DNA of 64,000 nucleotides from Acidimicrobiia bacterium (GTDB lineage Bacteria; Acidobacteriota; Terriglobia; Bryobacterales; Bryobacteraceae): NCBI GenBank assembly GCA_016871315.1, contig VFZE01000029.1, positions 1 to 64,000 of the forward strand, read 5' to 3'. Shown piece by piece: positions 1 to 7,295 of this stretch (position 1 is its first letter; each line of letters starts with the position of its first letter). The notes under the pieces were generated by a model. It saw only the letters and a program-made list of their open reading frames with translations, ran no database searches and was not told where the DNA came from. The position numbers and the translations under genes were made by a program.

Positions 1-66
1 TTCATGCCGAGGGCCGCTGGTGGCGGTTCCGTCTTAGGCCGCCCAGGGCTGGTTTTATACAGGTCA

Positions 67-85
67 GCCTAAACAAGAGTTAGGC
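67..85 (+). repeat. collapsed attC-like recombination site
   Basis: A perfect integron R' core, GTTAGGC, lies at 79-85. Only a few bases upstream is GCCTAAAC, close to the matching R'' core, so the two arms make a short hairpin without the usual 40-60 base centre. It sits directly upstream of the first cassette gene, where an attC or attI junction is expected. It may be an attC that lost its centre by deletion. The upstream context is cut by the window edge. Confidence 0.35.
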
Positions 86-123
86 TCGCCTTGGCGTCGA
101 GCGTCCGGGTGTAGAATCAATGG

Positions 124-372
124 GTGAAGATTGACGAGTTCATCTGGTCTGATGATCGAATCGATCATATTGCCTGTCACGGCGTTCGACCCGAAGAAGT
201 GGAAGAGGTTTGTTTTGGTCAGGCACTGGTTCAGCGTGCAAGGTCTTCCGGGCCAAACCCTGTCTATTACGTATTGGGGCAAGCCTCATCTGGGCGGCGC
301 ATCTTCTGCGTCATCATCCAGTTTCCCCACGGAAAGGGCTACCCTGTGACGGCTCGACCGATGACACGGTAA
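124..372 (+). CDS. brnT: BrnT-family toxin, truncated by a late nonsense codon
   Basis: The 82-residue product from a GTG start resembles BrnT (DUF497) ribonuclease toxins: N-terminal FIW, a central HGVRPEEVEEV segment, and a C-terminal YPVTARPMTR where family members read SARxMT. BrnT toxins cleave RNA and are neutralised by BrnA/CopG-type antitoxins, which lie immediately downstream here. Reading through the TAA at 370-372 gives EKERYNRWKRR and a TGA ending at 408, the C-terminus expected for the family. A Lys codon therefore probably mutated to stop, removing about 12 residues. Whether the truncated toxin is active cannot be told. The pair sits inside an integron-like cassette. Confidence 0.7.
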   Translation: MKIDEFIWSDDRIDHIACHGVRPEEVEEVCFGQALVQRARSSGPNPVYYVLGQASSGRRIFCVIIQFPHGKGYPVTARPMTR

Positions 373-404
373 GAGAAAGAGCGATACAACCGATGGAAAA
401 GACG

Positions 405-752
405 ATGACCAGACAGAAGCTACCGAAGACGGATTCCATTGAAGAGTTAGCCAGATTCTGGGACACCCACGATCTCACGGACTTTGAGCAGGAACTGGAG
501 GAAGTTCGAGAACCGGTTTTCGCGCGTAGCAAGGGCGTATCCCTGAGCATCGACCTGCAACCTGCGGCGGCGAAGCATCTCAAGGAAATCGCTCAGTCCA
601 AGGGGCTCAAGGAAACCAGCGTAGTCCGGCAATGGATTCTTGAAAGACTTGAACAGTTGCAGGGGGCTGGCCAACCGCCTAACAAAGCGTTGCAGCCGCC
701 GGCGCAGAAACCGCGCCGCGGCCGAACGCCCAGGTCGTTAGAGAGCGACTGA
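405..752 (+). CDS. brnA: BrnA/CopG-family antitoxin
   Basis: The product of about 115 residues opens with an ELARFWDTHDLTDF segment typical of CopG-type antitoxins (PF12441). A ribbon-helix-helix-like part follows (VSLSIDLQPAAAKHLKEIA, then TSVVRQWILERL) that should bind operator DNA and the toxin. I chose the ATG at 405 because it overlaps the ancestral toxin stop (ATGA at 405-408). An ATG at 393 is the alternative. The last 25 or so residues, rich in Pro and Arg, are encoded by the attC site that ends the cassette, which is common in cassette-borne genes. The new upstream stop in brnT breaks the former translational coupling. Confidence 0.72.
   Translation: MTRQKLPKTDSIEELARFWDTHDLTDFEQELEEVREPVFARSKGVSLSIDLQPAAAKHLKEIAQSKGLKETSVVRQWILERLEQLQGAGQPPNKALQPPAQKPRRGRTPRSLESD
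677..743 (+). repeat. integron attC site (cassette 1)
   Basis: R'' is GCCTAAC at 677-683, a perfect RYYYAAC. R' is GTTAGAG at 737-743, six of seven positions of GTTRRRY. Between them, GCGTTGCAGCCGCCGGCGC and GCGCCGCGGCCGAACGC form an imperfect inverted repeat, as in attC sites whose bottom strand folds for integrase. The length of about 67 bp fits. It ends the brnT/brnA cassette and overlaps the end of brnA. Confidence 0.6.
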
Positions 753-769
753 ACGGCGGTGACGTGATC

Positions 770-1357
770 ATGACGATTCGATCTGAACGACTGCTCTTGC
801 TCCCGATCAGCGAAGGCGATGCCGAGTCGCTACTGGGAGTATTCCAAGACTCAGCGGTGCGACGGTATCTCTTGGACGACGCAATCGTGTCACTCGACTG
901 GGTGAAACACGAAATCGCGTCCAGTAATGAGCGTTTCGCGAGCACCGGCGCAGGACTATGGGCGATACGCATTACGGGAACCACGAGCATCGTGGGCTTC
1001 GTCGGATTCAGGGAGTTCTTCGACCCACCGCGACTTCAGTTGCTATATGGCCTCCTTCCAGCGTGCTGGGGACAAGGACTCGCCAGTGAAGCTGCGAAGG
1101 TAGTGTGCGACCATGCGTTCGGGGTCCTGGGCTTCTCCCGTATCGAGGCGGCGATGGACGAGCCGAACCGTCGGTCAATCGTGGTGGCCGAACGCTTGGG
1201 GTTGTGCCGACTGAGTGCACCAGTTCAGACGCATGATGCCACGGCGTTCTACGGGATCGACCGTGATACATGGAACCAGAAGTATCGAGCAACAGCGCTC
1301 TCTAACAACGGCATGCAGCCGACGCCGCAGAGCGGCGCGGCTGATGCCGGCCGTTAA
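770..1357 (+). CDS. GNAT family N-acetyltransferase
   Basis: The 195-residue protein resembles RimJ/RimL-type GNAT enzymes (Acetyltransf_3): an N-terminal RSERLLLLPI strand, a central LPACWGQGLASEAA that matches the acetyl-CoA-binding QGxG/A loop, and a late MDEPNRRSIVVAERLG that matches the NxxSxxVxEKxG motif. It should transfer an acetyl group from acetyl-CoA to an amine; the substrate is unknown. A GTG at 764 is an alternative start. The C-terminal NNGMQPTPQSG tail is read from the attC site and is probably not part of the fold. It is the only gene of the second cassette. Confidence 0.85.
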   Translation: MTIRSERLLLLPISEGDAESLLGVFQDSAVRRYLLDDAIVSLDWVKHEIASSNERFASTGAGLWAIRITGTTSIVGFVGFREFFDPPRLQLLYGLLPACWGQGLASEAAKVVCDHAFGVLGFSRIEAAMDEPNRRSIVVAERLGLCRLSAPVQTHDATAFYGIDRDTWNQKYRATALSNNGMQPTPQSGAADAGR

Positions 1358-1359
1358 GC
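1300..1359 (+). repeat. integron attC site (cassette 2), 60 bp
   Basis: R' is a perfect GTTAAGC at 1353-1359. The matching R'' is CTCTAAC at 1300-1306. Between them GGCATGCAGCCGACGCCGC faces GCGGCGCGGCTGATGCC, giving the imperfect palindrome, with its GCCGACGCCGC/GCGGCGCGGC core, seen in many environmental 59-base elements. The total of 60 bp is canonical. Together with the site at 677-743 it defines a cassette of about 616 bp carrying the acetyltransferase gene. Confidence 0.7.
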
Positions 1360-1559
1360 ATTGAGTTGAGGGCCTGTTTTGTTTTGGGGAGCGGACCCCG
1401 AGTGGTCAACATAACTGTTGCGAAATCCCCTTCGCACGAGGAGAACAGCGGTGGAATAGTCTCTGTCAACCTCTGTCAAGGAGCGCGGTCGAAGCGGTTC
1501 CGCCCGGATCACGCACTCGGAAGTTGGCCGCTCCCGTGGCGGTGGCGCTAGAACGATTC

Positions 1560-1735
1560 TACCGGACGAAACGGAAGCGGCACTGCGGGGACTCGAACCA
1601 TGCTGAGGGATAGTCCGGGGCTCATCGAGACGATGAACCCAGCGCGTCGGCTTCGCTTCTGCGCTCTCAAAGAAACCACATCGGATCGGTAGACCCTCAT
1701 GCCTTGAAAATCCCCGCCCGCAGGGCGGAATGCTC
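1560..1735 (+). mobile_element. right-end remnant of an IS200/IS605 (TnpB-type) element with omega-RNA-like region
   Basis: At 1707-1735 the motif AAAATCCCCGCCCGCAGGGC followed by GGAATGCTCAC has the CCGCCC-GC-GGGCGG hairpin and flanks that IS200/IS605-family right ends show. The preceding 150 bases are non-coding and dense in short complementary segments (GGGGACTCGAACC, GGGGCTCATCGAGACGATGAACCC), consistent with the guide-RNA (omega-RNA) scaffold that overlaps the 3' end of tnpB. No recognisable tnpB coding sequence remains upstream: 1360-1560 shows no zinc-ribbon or RuvC motif in any frame. The element abuts the truncated gene at 1738-2194 and may be what interrupted it. This rests on pattern recognition only. 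Confidence 0.4.
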
Positions 1736-1737
1736 AC

Positions 1738-2194
1738 TAGCGGAGAGCGCCCTCTCTCCATTTCACGCGGAACCAACACAATTTCAAGAGCTCCAGCGAG
1801 TTCTGTCTTACCCTCGCAGTATTCAGTAGCGCCGGCGAGCAGCGCGTCTCGGCTTCCCCATCGTCGGAAGACCGGCTTTCCGGGAAATGACCAGTCCTCT
1901 TTTCTTTTGAGGTTCAAATCGGCTTCAGTCGGCACTTCACCCCGTTCCAAGGTCAATTCGGCGAACCTGCGTAGGAGGATCTCGTCAGGAATCTTACTTA
2001 CCAGTAGGGTCGTTCGGCGAGTACCCGGCAGCCTCTTGAAACGCGGACCACGAGCGCCAAAAGCCCCCCATCCAGTGATAGCGTGAGATGCCGGTCTCGC
2101 GTGTGAAGACGCGCTCACCTACGGCAACGCCCCCTCGTTCATTGCACAGGGCCTTGTATGTCTCGATGATTGACTCCGCCGCAAGTTTTTGCAT
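1738..2194 (-). pseudogene. frameshifted, truncated nuclease-associated protein (N-terminal part)
   Basis: The reading begins at 2194 (MQKLAAESIIETYKAL) and encodes ERVFTRETGISRYHWMGGFW, a segment I associate with environmental proteins that carry a C-terminal GIY-YIG nuclease domain. After SPNDPTGK the frame hits a stop at a GTAAGTAAG tandem repeat near 1996-2006. Removing one copy of the 4-base repeat restores TGK-IPDEILLRRFAELTLERG in the other frame, which runs on to about 1780. The expected C-terminal nuclease domain is absent and the sequence runs into the IS605-like end. The gene is therefore doubly broken. Family identity is from memory. Confidence 0.5.
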
Positions 2195-2238
2195 TCTCGT
2201 CAGGTATTTCTACTGTATCCAAGAAATACTGCGCCAAC

Positions 2239-2505
2239 TCAGAATTCCCCGCGCTCCTCCATCACAGTCTCGGCCATCGAACCTGGAACACTCGCCAACC
2301 GTTTCCGGACCTCTTCGATCGACGGGATCTGCCCCGCTGCTTCCGCTTCTGCCCGGGCACTTTCCATGAACTCCTGATCCAGAAAGGCCCGCCCAGGATC
2401 GTTTTCCAGAATCTCGATCCTGACCCGCTGCGATTCAGCAACCGAAACGGGCGAGAGCCGCCGGAACACCCCATTCTCATACACAGCATCCACTTGCTGT
2501 TTCAT
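2239..2505 (-). CDS. DUF104 / AF2212-like antitoxin (orphan)
   Basis: The 88-residue protein starts MKQQVDAVYENGVFRRLSPV, the signature of the DUF104 antitoxin family (PF01954), and continues with SQRVRIEILE. These small antitoxins normally precede a PIN-domain VapC ribonuclease gene. Right after its TGA (2239-2241) a TTG at 2237 would begin a peptide reading AQYFLDT, the usual first strand of PIN toxins. That frame then merges into the upstream part of the pseudogene at 1738-2194, so the toxin appears deleted. I chose the ATG at 2505 over an upstream in-frame start because the family begins there. Confidence 0.65.
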   Translation of the reverse strand: MKQQVDAVYENGVFRRLSPVSVAESQRVRIEILENDPGRAFLDQEFMESARAEAEAAGQIPSIEEVRKRLASVPGSMAETVMEERGEF

Positions 2506-2506
2506 A

Positions 2507-2989
2507 GCTGCCGCCGTCGTGTGCCTGCTGGCGCTCGCCACCGCCGCTCAGACTCCCAGCCAGCCAAACGCCTCGGCCAGCCCCACCTTCGTGTCGCTAG
2601 GCCTCTAATACAACCGCCCGCAGGCCGCCGACACCTGCCGCGTCTTCTACCCCAAATCGAACTCAGACGCCTGGCGCGAAGGCTACCCGCTCGTCTACGA
2701 TGCCCGCGAGCCCCAGTATCGCGGCTCCCTTGTCCAGCTTCAGCCCGCGACAACCTACGAAGTCCGCCTCGAAGCAGGCAGCGACAAGGTCACCCTTCAG
2801 GCCCGCACCTGGAGCGAGCAGTTCCCCATCGGCAAGACCACCATCCTCACCGGCGTGCCGCTTCCCGGTTTCAACGACGATTTCACCGGCGCCGCCCCCG
2901 ACATCGGCGCTTTTGAAAACGGCGCCCCGCCTCTCCGCTTCGGCCGTCAATCCGCGCCCGGCTTCCAGCGCGCCCCCTGGGAACGGTAA
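2507..2989 (+). pseudogene. remnant of a secreted beta-helix / polysaccharide-associated protein
   Basis: One open frame, interrupted once, encodes a signal-peptide-like start (VVCLLALATAAQ). Then comes a fibronectin-like piece with SLGL-stop-YNRPQ, YRGSLVQLQPATTYEVRLE and TWSEQFPIGKTTIL, and then abruptly TGAAPDIGAFENG, a C-terminal signature of secreted parallel beta-helix proteins. The in-frame TAA at 2606-2608 sits where a Tyr would be expected. The start codon is missing (ATA at 2504), and the several hundred residues of helix between the two conserved ends are gone. This marks the junction between the left-hand island and the chromosomal backbone. Confidence 0.5.
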
Positions 2990-3016
2990 AAGGCGCTTTT
3001 TCACCGCGGCGATATA

Positions 3017-4504
3017 ATGAACCAATTGCAGCCATCGCCAGCTCCAGCAAACAACCTGTTTGAAGCTTACGAGACGGGTGCGTTCTACGACGAGATGTTC
3101 GAACAGCCAAGTGTTCCCCGGTCTCACTACGCGCCCCTGTTTCAAGTCATTGGCCGGTTGGACCAGCAACAATACCAGCAGCGCCGCGAACTGGCCGACC
3201 TTGCCTTTCTCATCCAGGGCATCACCTTCACCGTCTACAGCGACGGCCACAATACCGAGCGGCTCTTCCCCTTTGACCTCGTCCCGCGCATCCTCACGCG
3301 TGCTGAATGGGATCTCATCGAGCGCGGCCTGGCCCAGCGCGTGATCACCCTGAATCTTTTCCTCCAGGACATCTACGGCCCGCAGCGCGCGCTCAAGGAC
3401 CGCATCGTCCCGCGCAGCCTCATCTTTTCCTCCCCTCAATTCCGCCGCGAGATGATGGGCCTCAAGGTGCCGCGCGGCATCCATACGCACATCTCCGGCA
3501 TCGACTTGATCCGCGACTCCGCAACCGGTGAGTTCCTCGTGCTCGAGGACAACGTCCGTACGCCCAGCGGCGTCTCCTATGTGCTCGAGAACCGGCTCGT
3601 GCTCATGCATGCCTTTCCGCGCGCCTTCTCCCAATACGCGGTCCTGCCCGTCGACCATTACCCGGTCGAGCTGGCCAGCATCCTGCGCTCTCTCTCCCCG
3701 CGCGGCGGCGCCGACACCGTCGCCGTCCTCCTTACCCCGGGAATCTTCAACAGCGCCTATTTCGAGCACAGCTTTCTCGCCCAGCAGATGGGCATCGAAC
3801 TGGTCGAAGGCCGCGACCTCGTGGTTGACTCCGGCATCGTCTTCATGAAGACCATCGCCGGGCTGAAGCGCGTTGACGTCATCTACCGCCGCATCGACGA
3901 CGAATTCCTTGACCCGCTCGCCTTTAACCCCGATTCCGTGCTCGGCGTCCCAGGTCTCATGCAGGCCTACCGCGAAGGCAATGTCGCACTGGTGAACGCC
4001 ATCGGCAACGGCATCGCCGACGACAAGGCGGTCTACGCCTATCTGCCGGAGCTGATCCGCTACTACCTGGGCGAAGACCCCATCCTGCGCAACGTCGACA
4101 CTTACTTGTGCTCCAAGCCGGATCATCTTGCCTACGTCCTGGATCATCTCGAAGAACTCGTCGTAAAAGCCGTCGGCGAATCCGGCGGATACGGCATGCT
4201 CATGGGACCTGCCTCCACCGCCGCCGGGCGCCATGAGTTCCGCCGCCGCCTGCTTGCCAATCCGCGCAACTACATCGCCCAGCCCGTCATCGGACTCTCG
4301 CGCGTCCCCGCGTTTGATGAAACCACCAACCGCTTCGCCGGCCGCCACGTCGACCTCCGCCCCTACTGTCTCTTTGATGGCGAAAAGGTCGTGATCGTGC
4401 CCGGAGGTCTTACCCGCGTCGCCTTACGGCCCGGTTCGCTGGTGGTGAACTCCTCCCAAGGCGGGGGCAGCAAGGACACCTGGGTGCTGAGAGGAGACGC
4501 CTGA
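3017..4504 (+). CDS. circularly permuted ATP-grasp type 2 family protein
   Basis: The 495-residue protein belongs to the CP_ATPgrasp_2 family (PF14403, formerly DUF404/DUF407). Recognisable segments are [10 protein letters not shown] near residue 85, [36 protein letters not shown] near 160-185, [33 protein letters not shown] and [17 protein letters not shown]. These enzymes are predicted to ligate an amino acid or peptide to a carboxylate with ATP. It is followed without a gap by alpha-E and transglutaminase genes, the standard arrangement for the family. The biochemical product is unknown. The upstream TATAAT overlaps the start codon and cannot be its promoter. Confidence 0.9.
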   Translation: MNQLQPSPAPANNLFEAYETGAFYDEMFEQPSVPRSHYAPLFQVIGRLDQQQYQQRRELADLAFLIQGITFTVYSDGHNTERLFPFDLVPRILTRAEWDLIERGLAQRVITLNLFLQDIYGPQRALKDRIVPRSLIFSSPQFRREMMGLKVPRGIHTHISGIDLIRDSATGEFLVLEDNVRTPSGVSYVLENRLVLMHAFPRAFSQYAVLPVDHYPVELASILRSLSPRGGADTVAVLLTPGIFNSAYFEHSFLAQQMGIELVEGRDLVVDSGIVFMKTIAGLKRVDVIYRRIDDEFLDPLAFNPDSVLGVPGLMQAYREGNVALVNAIGNGIADDKAVYAYLPELIRYYLGEDPILRNVDTYLCSKPDHLAYVLDHLEELVVKAVGESGGYGMLMGPASTAAGRHEFRRRLLANPRNYIAQPVIGLSRVPAFDETTNRFAGRHVDLRPYCLFDGEKVVIVPGGLTRVALRPGSLVVNSSQGGGSKDTWVLRGDA

Positions 4505-5455
4505 ATGCTGGCACGCATCGCCGATTCCCTGTTCTGGATCGGCCGTTACATGGAGCGCGCCGAGGATACCGCCCGCATGCTCGACGTCCACTACTACACC
4601 CTCGTCGAACGCCAAGGCTCCTCCCAAAGACTGCGCTGGGAGCCCATCATCCGCATCGCCGGCGAACAGGACCGCTTTTATCAGTTCCACACGGAGGCCG
4701 ACGCCGAAAGCGTCTTCCACTACCTGGCCTTCTCCCCCGGCAACCCCAACTCCATCCGTGAATGTGTCGAGCGCGTCCGCGAAAACGCCCGCACCATCCG
4801 CGAAATCATCTCCCGTGAAATGTGGGAAGACATCAACGGCTTCTATCACGAGATGAAGAATTTCCAGCCCGAGGAGGAGTTGCGCGGCGGGCCGCACCGT
4901 TTCTGCCGCCGCGTCATCTTCGCCTGCCACCGCTTCAGCGGCGTCAGCGACGGCACCCTGCTCCATGATGAAGGCTGGCAGTTCATGCGCATCGGCAAGT
5001 TCCTGGAACGCGCCGAAATGACCGCCCGCATCGTCAACGTGCAATATCACAACCTGGTCGACAAGGAAGGTATCGAAGATGCCGACGACCATCAGTGGAT
5101 GGCAGTGCTGAAATCCGCCGGAGCCTATCAGGCATACCGCCGCTGGCATCGCAGCCGCGTCGTCCCCCCGCGCGTCGCCGAGATGCTCATTCTTCATCCG
5201 GACCATCCGCGCTCGGTCCGGTTCTGTTTCACCCAACTCCAGCTGGCGCTGCGCGACATCAGCGGAACCATGCCCGGCGATTACGCCAATGAAGCCGAGC
5301 GGCTTACCGGCAAGGTCCTCGAATCGCTCCGCTACCACCGCATGGAAGAGATCTTCAAGGAAGGGCTGGAAGGCTACCTTGTCCGCCTCCAGGCCTCATG
5401 CCGCGAGATCGGCCACCAAATCGCCCGCCGCTATTTCTACTACACCGCTGCATGA
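4505..5455 (+). CDS. alpha-E domain-containing protein (DUF403)
   Basis: The 316-residue, all-helical protein starts MLARIADSLFWIGRYMERAE, the signature of the alpha-E family (PF04168). It continues with NARTIREIISREMWEDINGFYH and, in the second half, FMRIGKFLERAEMTARI, an internal repeat of the N-terminal helix. The molecular function is unknown. It is almost always encoded between a circularly permuted ATP-grasp protein and a transglutaminase-like protein, as here. The start lies directly after the ATP-grasp stop, and the last codons overlap the transglutaminase start (ATGA), so the three are probably translationally coupled. Confidence 0.92.
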   Translation: MLARIADSLFWIGRYMERAEDTARMLDVHYYTLVERQGSSQRLRWEPIIRIAGEQDRFYQFHTEADAESVFHYLAFSPGNPNSIRECVERVRENARTIREIISREMWEDINGFYHEMKNFQPEEELRGGPHRFCRRVIFACHRFSGVSDGTLLHDEGWQFMRIGKFLERAEMTARIVNVQYHNLVDKEGIEDADDHQWMAVLKSAGAYQAYRRWHRSRVVPPRVAEMLILHPDHPRSVRFCFTQLQLALRDISGTMPGDYANEAERLTGKVLESLRYHRMEEIFKEGLEGYLVRLQASCREIGHQIARRYFYYTAA

Positions 5456-6420
5456 ACCGCTACAAGATCCACCACGTCACCGAATTCACCTACGACGGTA
5501 CAGTCTCGGAGAGCTTCAACGAAGTCCGCCTGCGCCCGCTCGATGACGACCGGCAGAGTTGCCTTCGCTTCCGCCTCCTCACCAGGCCCCTGGCCCCGGT
5601 CGCCGCCCGCACGGACTACTACGGCAACTGGGTGCATCAGTTTAACGTCCTGGCCGGGCACAGGCATCTTCGCGTCGATGCGGAATCCGTCGTCATGGTC
5701 CAGCCGGTGGAGCTTCCCGCCGCCGGTGGAGTCTCCCTCACACAGCTTGATGCGATGAAGGATGACTTGGAAGACGAGTTCTACGAGTACCTGGCCCCCA
5801 CCCGCTACGTGCCTCACTTGGAAGCCGCGCGAAAACTTGTCCAGGACGCAGAGCGCGAACCAGCCGGCTCCACGCTTGCTTTTGCGCAGACCGCTTCCAG
5901 CCTTGTCCACACCCGGTTCCGCTATGAAAAGGGCGCAACTCATGTGCACAGCTCCATGGAAGACTCCCTGTCCTCCGGCGCCGGCGTTTGCCAGGACTTC
6001 GCTCATCTGCTGCTGGCCGTGGTGAGAATGCGCGGGCTGCCCGGCCGCTATGTTTCCGGATATCTCATGCCGCGCAAGGCAAGTGAAGGCGGCAACAGCA
6101 TGGAAGAAGTGATCGGCGGCCAGGCTTCCCACGCCTGGATGGAGGTTCATGTGCCGGAACTCGGCTGGGTTCCCCTTGACCCCACCTTCGGCCGGCCTGT
6201 CGGCATTCAGCACGTCCGCATCGCCTACGGCCGCGATTATGGCGACGTCACTCCCGTCCGTGGCGTCTACAAAGGCCATGCCGGACAGCATCTCTCGGTC
6301 GACGTCCTCGTTCTGCCTGCTTTGAACGAAGAAGGCCATGAGCTGCTGGTGGAAACCGCCGCCGGGCCCGTCGAACCGCCGCCGGAGAGCGTCCCCCAAC
6401 AACAGCAACAGCAGCAGTAG
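5452..6420 (+). CDS. transglutaminase-like cysteine protease family protein with polyQ tail
   Basis: The 322-residue protein combines an N-terminal bacterial transglutaminase-like domain (YKIHHVTEFTYDGTVSESFNEVRLRP) with a transglutaminase core. GAGVCQDFAHLLLAVVR gives the catalytic Cys, ASHAWMEVHVPELGWVPLDPT the His and Asp, and FRYEKGATHV precedes them. The fold catalyses amide hydrolysis or transfer, presumably acting with the ATP-grasp and alpha-E proteins encoded upstream. The start overlaps the alpha-E stop. The C-terminus is unusual: after PPPESVP it ends in seven consecutive glutamines encoded by mixed CAA/CAG codons, followed by two stop codons in tandem. Glutamine side chains are classical transglutaminase substrates. 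Confidence 0.9.
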   Translation: MNRYKIHHVTEFTYDGTVSESFNEVRLRPLDDDRQSCLRFRLLTRPLAPVAARTDYYGNWVHQFNVLAGHRHLRVDAESVVMVQPVELPAAGGVSLTQLDAMKDDLEDEFYEYLAPTRYVPHLEAARKLVQDAEREPAGSTLAFAQTASSLVHTRFRYEKGATHVHSSMEDSLSSGAGVCQDFAHLLLAVVRMRGLPGRYVSGYLMPRKASEGGNSMEEVIGGQASHAWMEVHVPELGWVPLDPTFGRPVGIQHVRIAYGRDYGDVTPVRGVYKGHAGQHLSVDVLVLPALNEEGHELLVETAAGPVEPPPESVPQQQQQQQ

Positions 6421-6452
6421 TAGGCTCCCCGCTTTTCGATACACTGGCAACC

Positions 6453-7295
6453 GTGCACCGTCGCCGCTTTCTCCAATCGGCTCTTTCTCCCCTGCTCATC
6501 CCCGCCTCCGCCGCCTCCCCGCCAGTCAAGATCGGCCATCGCGAAGCCAGCATGCGCTTGGTGGGGGATCCGCGTGTTTTCGAAATCGCCAGTCAGATCC
6601 CCGGCTTGAATGGCGTCGAACTCCAGATCGTATCCGGCAAGCACAATCTCTGGAGCCGCCAGACCCTTACGCGCTACAAGAACGAAGCCCATCGATGGGG
6701 TCTCCGCATCCCCTCCCTCGCTGGGCCATTTCCCGCCGGCGCATCAATTCGCTCCCTCGATGCGGCGGACCATCTAAAGAAGGCCATCGAATGTGCCGCC
6801 TTCCTGGGAGCCAGCGTACTGCTTGTGCCCTTCTTCCGCGACAACTGCCCCGATATGTCCAAGCCCGAAGAATACTCGCCCGTTGTCGGGATGCTGCGCG
6901 CCATCGCACCCCGCGCAGCCGATCAAGGTCTGACTCTTGGCCTGGAGAACTCGCTCAGCCCCGCTGGTAACGCACAGCTCTGCGACTTTGTCGCTCATCC
7001 CGGCGTGCGTGTCTATTTCGATCTGGACAACGGCGAGTTCTATGGCCACCATGGCCAGATCGTCCCCGGCATCCGTCTCCTCGGCAAGGATCGCATCTGC
7101 CAGGTCCACGTCAAGAACGAAGACCGCCTGATTCAAGAGGATGGCCGCATCCCATGGCGCAAAGCGCTGGCGGAGCTGGCAGCCATCGGCTACGACAGCT
7201 GGTACGTGCTGGAAAGCCGCCACACGTCTACCCGGCAGTGCATTGACTCCACCACGAAAAACATGGAATTCATACGACAGGTTCTGCAACCATGA
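6453..7295 (+). CDS. sugar phosphate isomerase/epimerase (AP endonuclease 2-like TIM barrel)
   Basis: The 280-residue protein begins at GTG 6453 with a basic export-like leader (HRRRFLQSALSPLLIPASAA). It continues as a xylose-isomerase-like TIM barrel with GLNGVELQIVSG, LGASVLLVPFF, LTLGLENSLSPAGN, VYFDLDNGEFYG, CQVHVKNED and SWYVLESRH. The conserved Glu, Asp and His at strand ends are the usual metal ligands. The substrate is unknown, probably a sugar or cyclitol. Its stop overlaps the next gene (ATGA), pairing it with an oxidoreductase as is usual for these families. Confidence 0.82.
   Translation: MHRRRFLQSALSPLLIPASAASPPVKIGHREASMRLVGDPRVFEIASQIPGLNGVELQIVSGKHNLWSRQTLTRYKNEAHRWGLRIPSLAGPFPAGASIRSLDAADHLKKAIECAAFLGASVLLVPFFRDNCPDMSKPEEYSPVVGMLRAIAPRAADQGLTLGLENSLSPAGNAQLCDFVAHPGVRVYFDLDNGEFYGHHGQIVPGIRLLGKDRICQVHVKNEDRLIQEDGRIPWRKALAELAAIGYDSWYVLESRHTSTRQCIDSTTKNMEFIRQVLQP

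Noticed and set aside
1590-1640. GGTTCGAGTCCC on the minus strand, like a tRNA T-arm
   Set aside because: The flanks do not pair as a T-stem and no acceptor or anticodon arm can be built around it; the IS605-like reading explains the region better.
1354-1780. Possible group IIC-attC intron remnant next to the attC site
   Set aside because: GAGCC and GGTTC on the minus strand can pair as in domain V, but the intervening sequence lacks the bulge and GAAA-type features, and no reverse-transcriptase frame is present.
3013-3018. TATAAT as promoter of the ATP-grasp gene
   Set aside because: It overlaps the ATG itself, so transcripts starting from it would lack the start codon.
2663-4348. 561-codon open frame on the minus strand
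   Set aside because: It is antisense to the ATP-grasp gene, with low-complexity composition produced by the high-GC third positions of the real frame.
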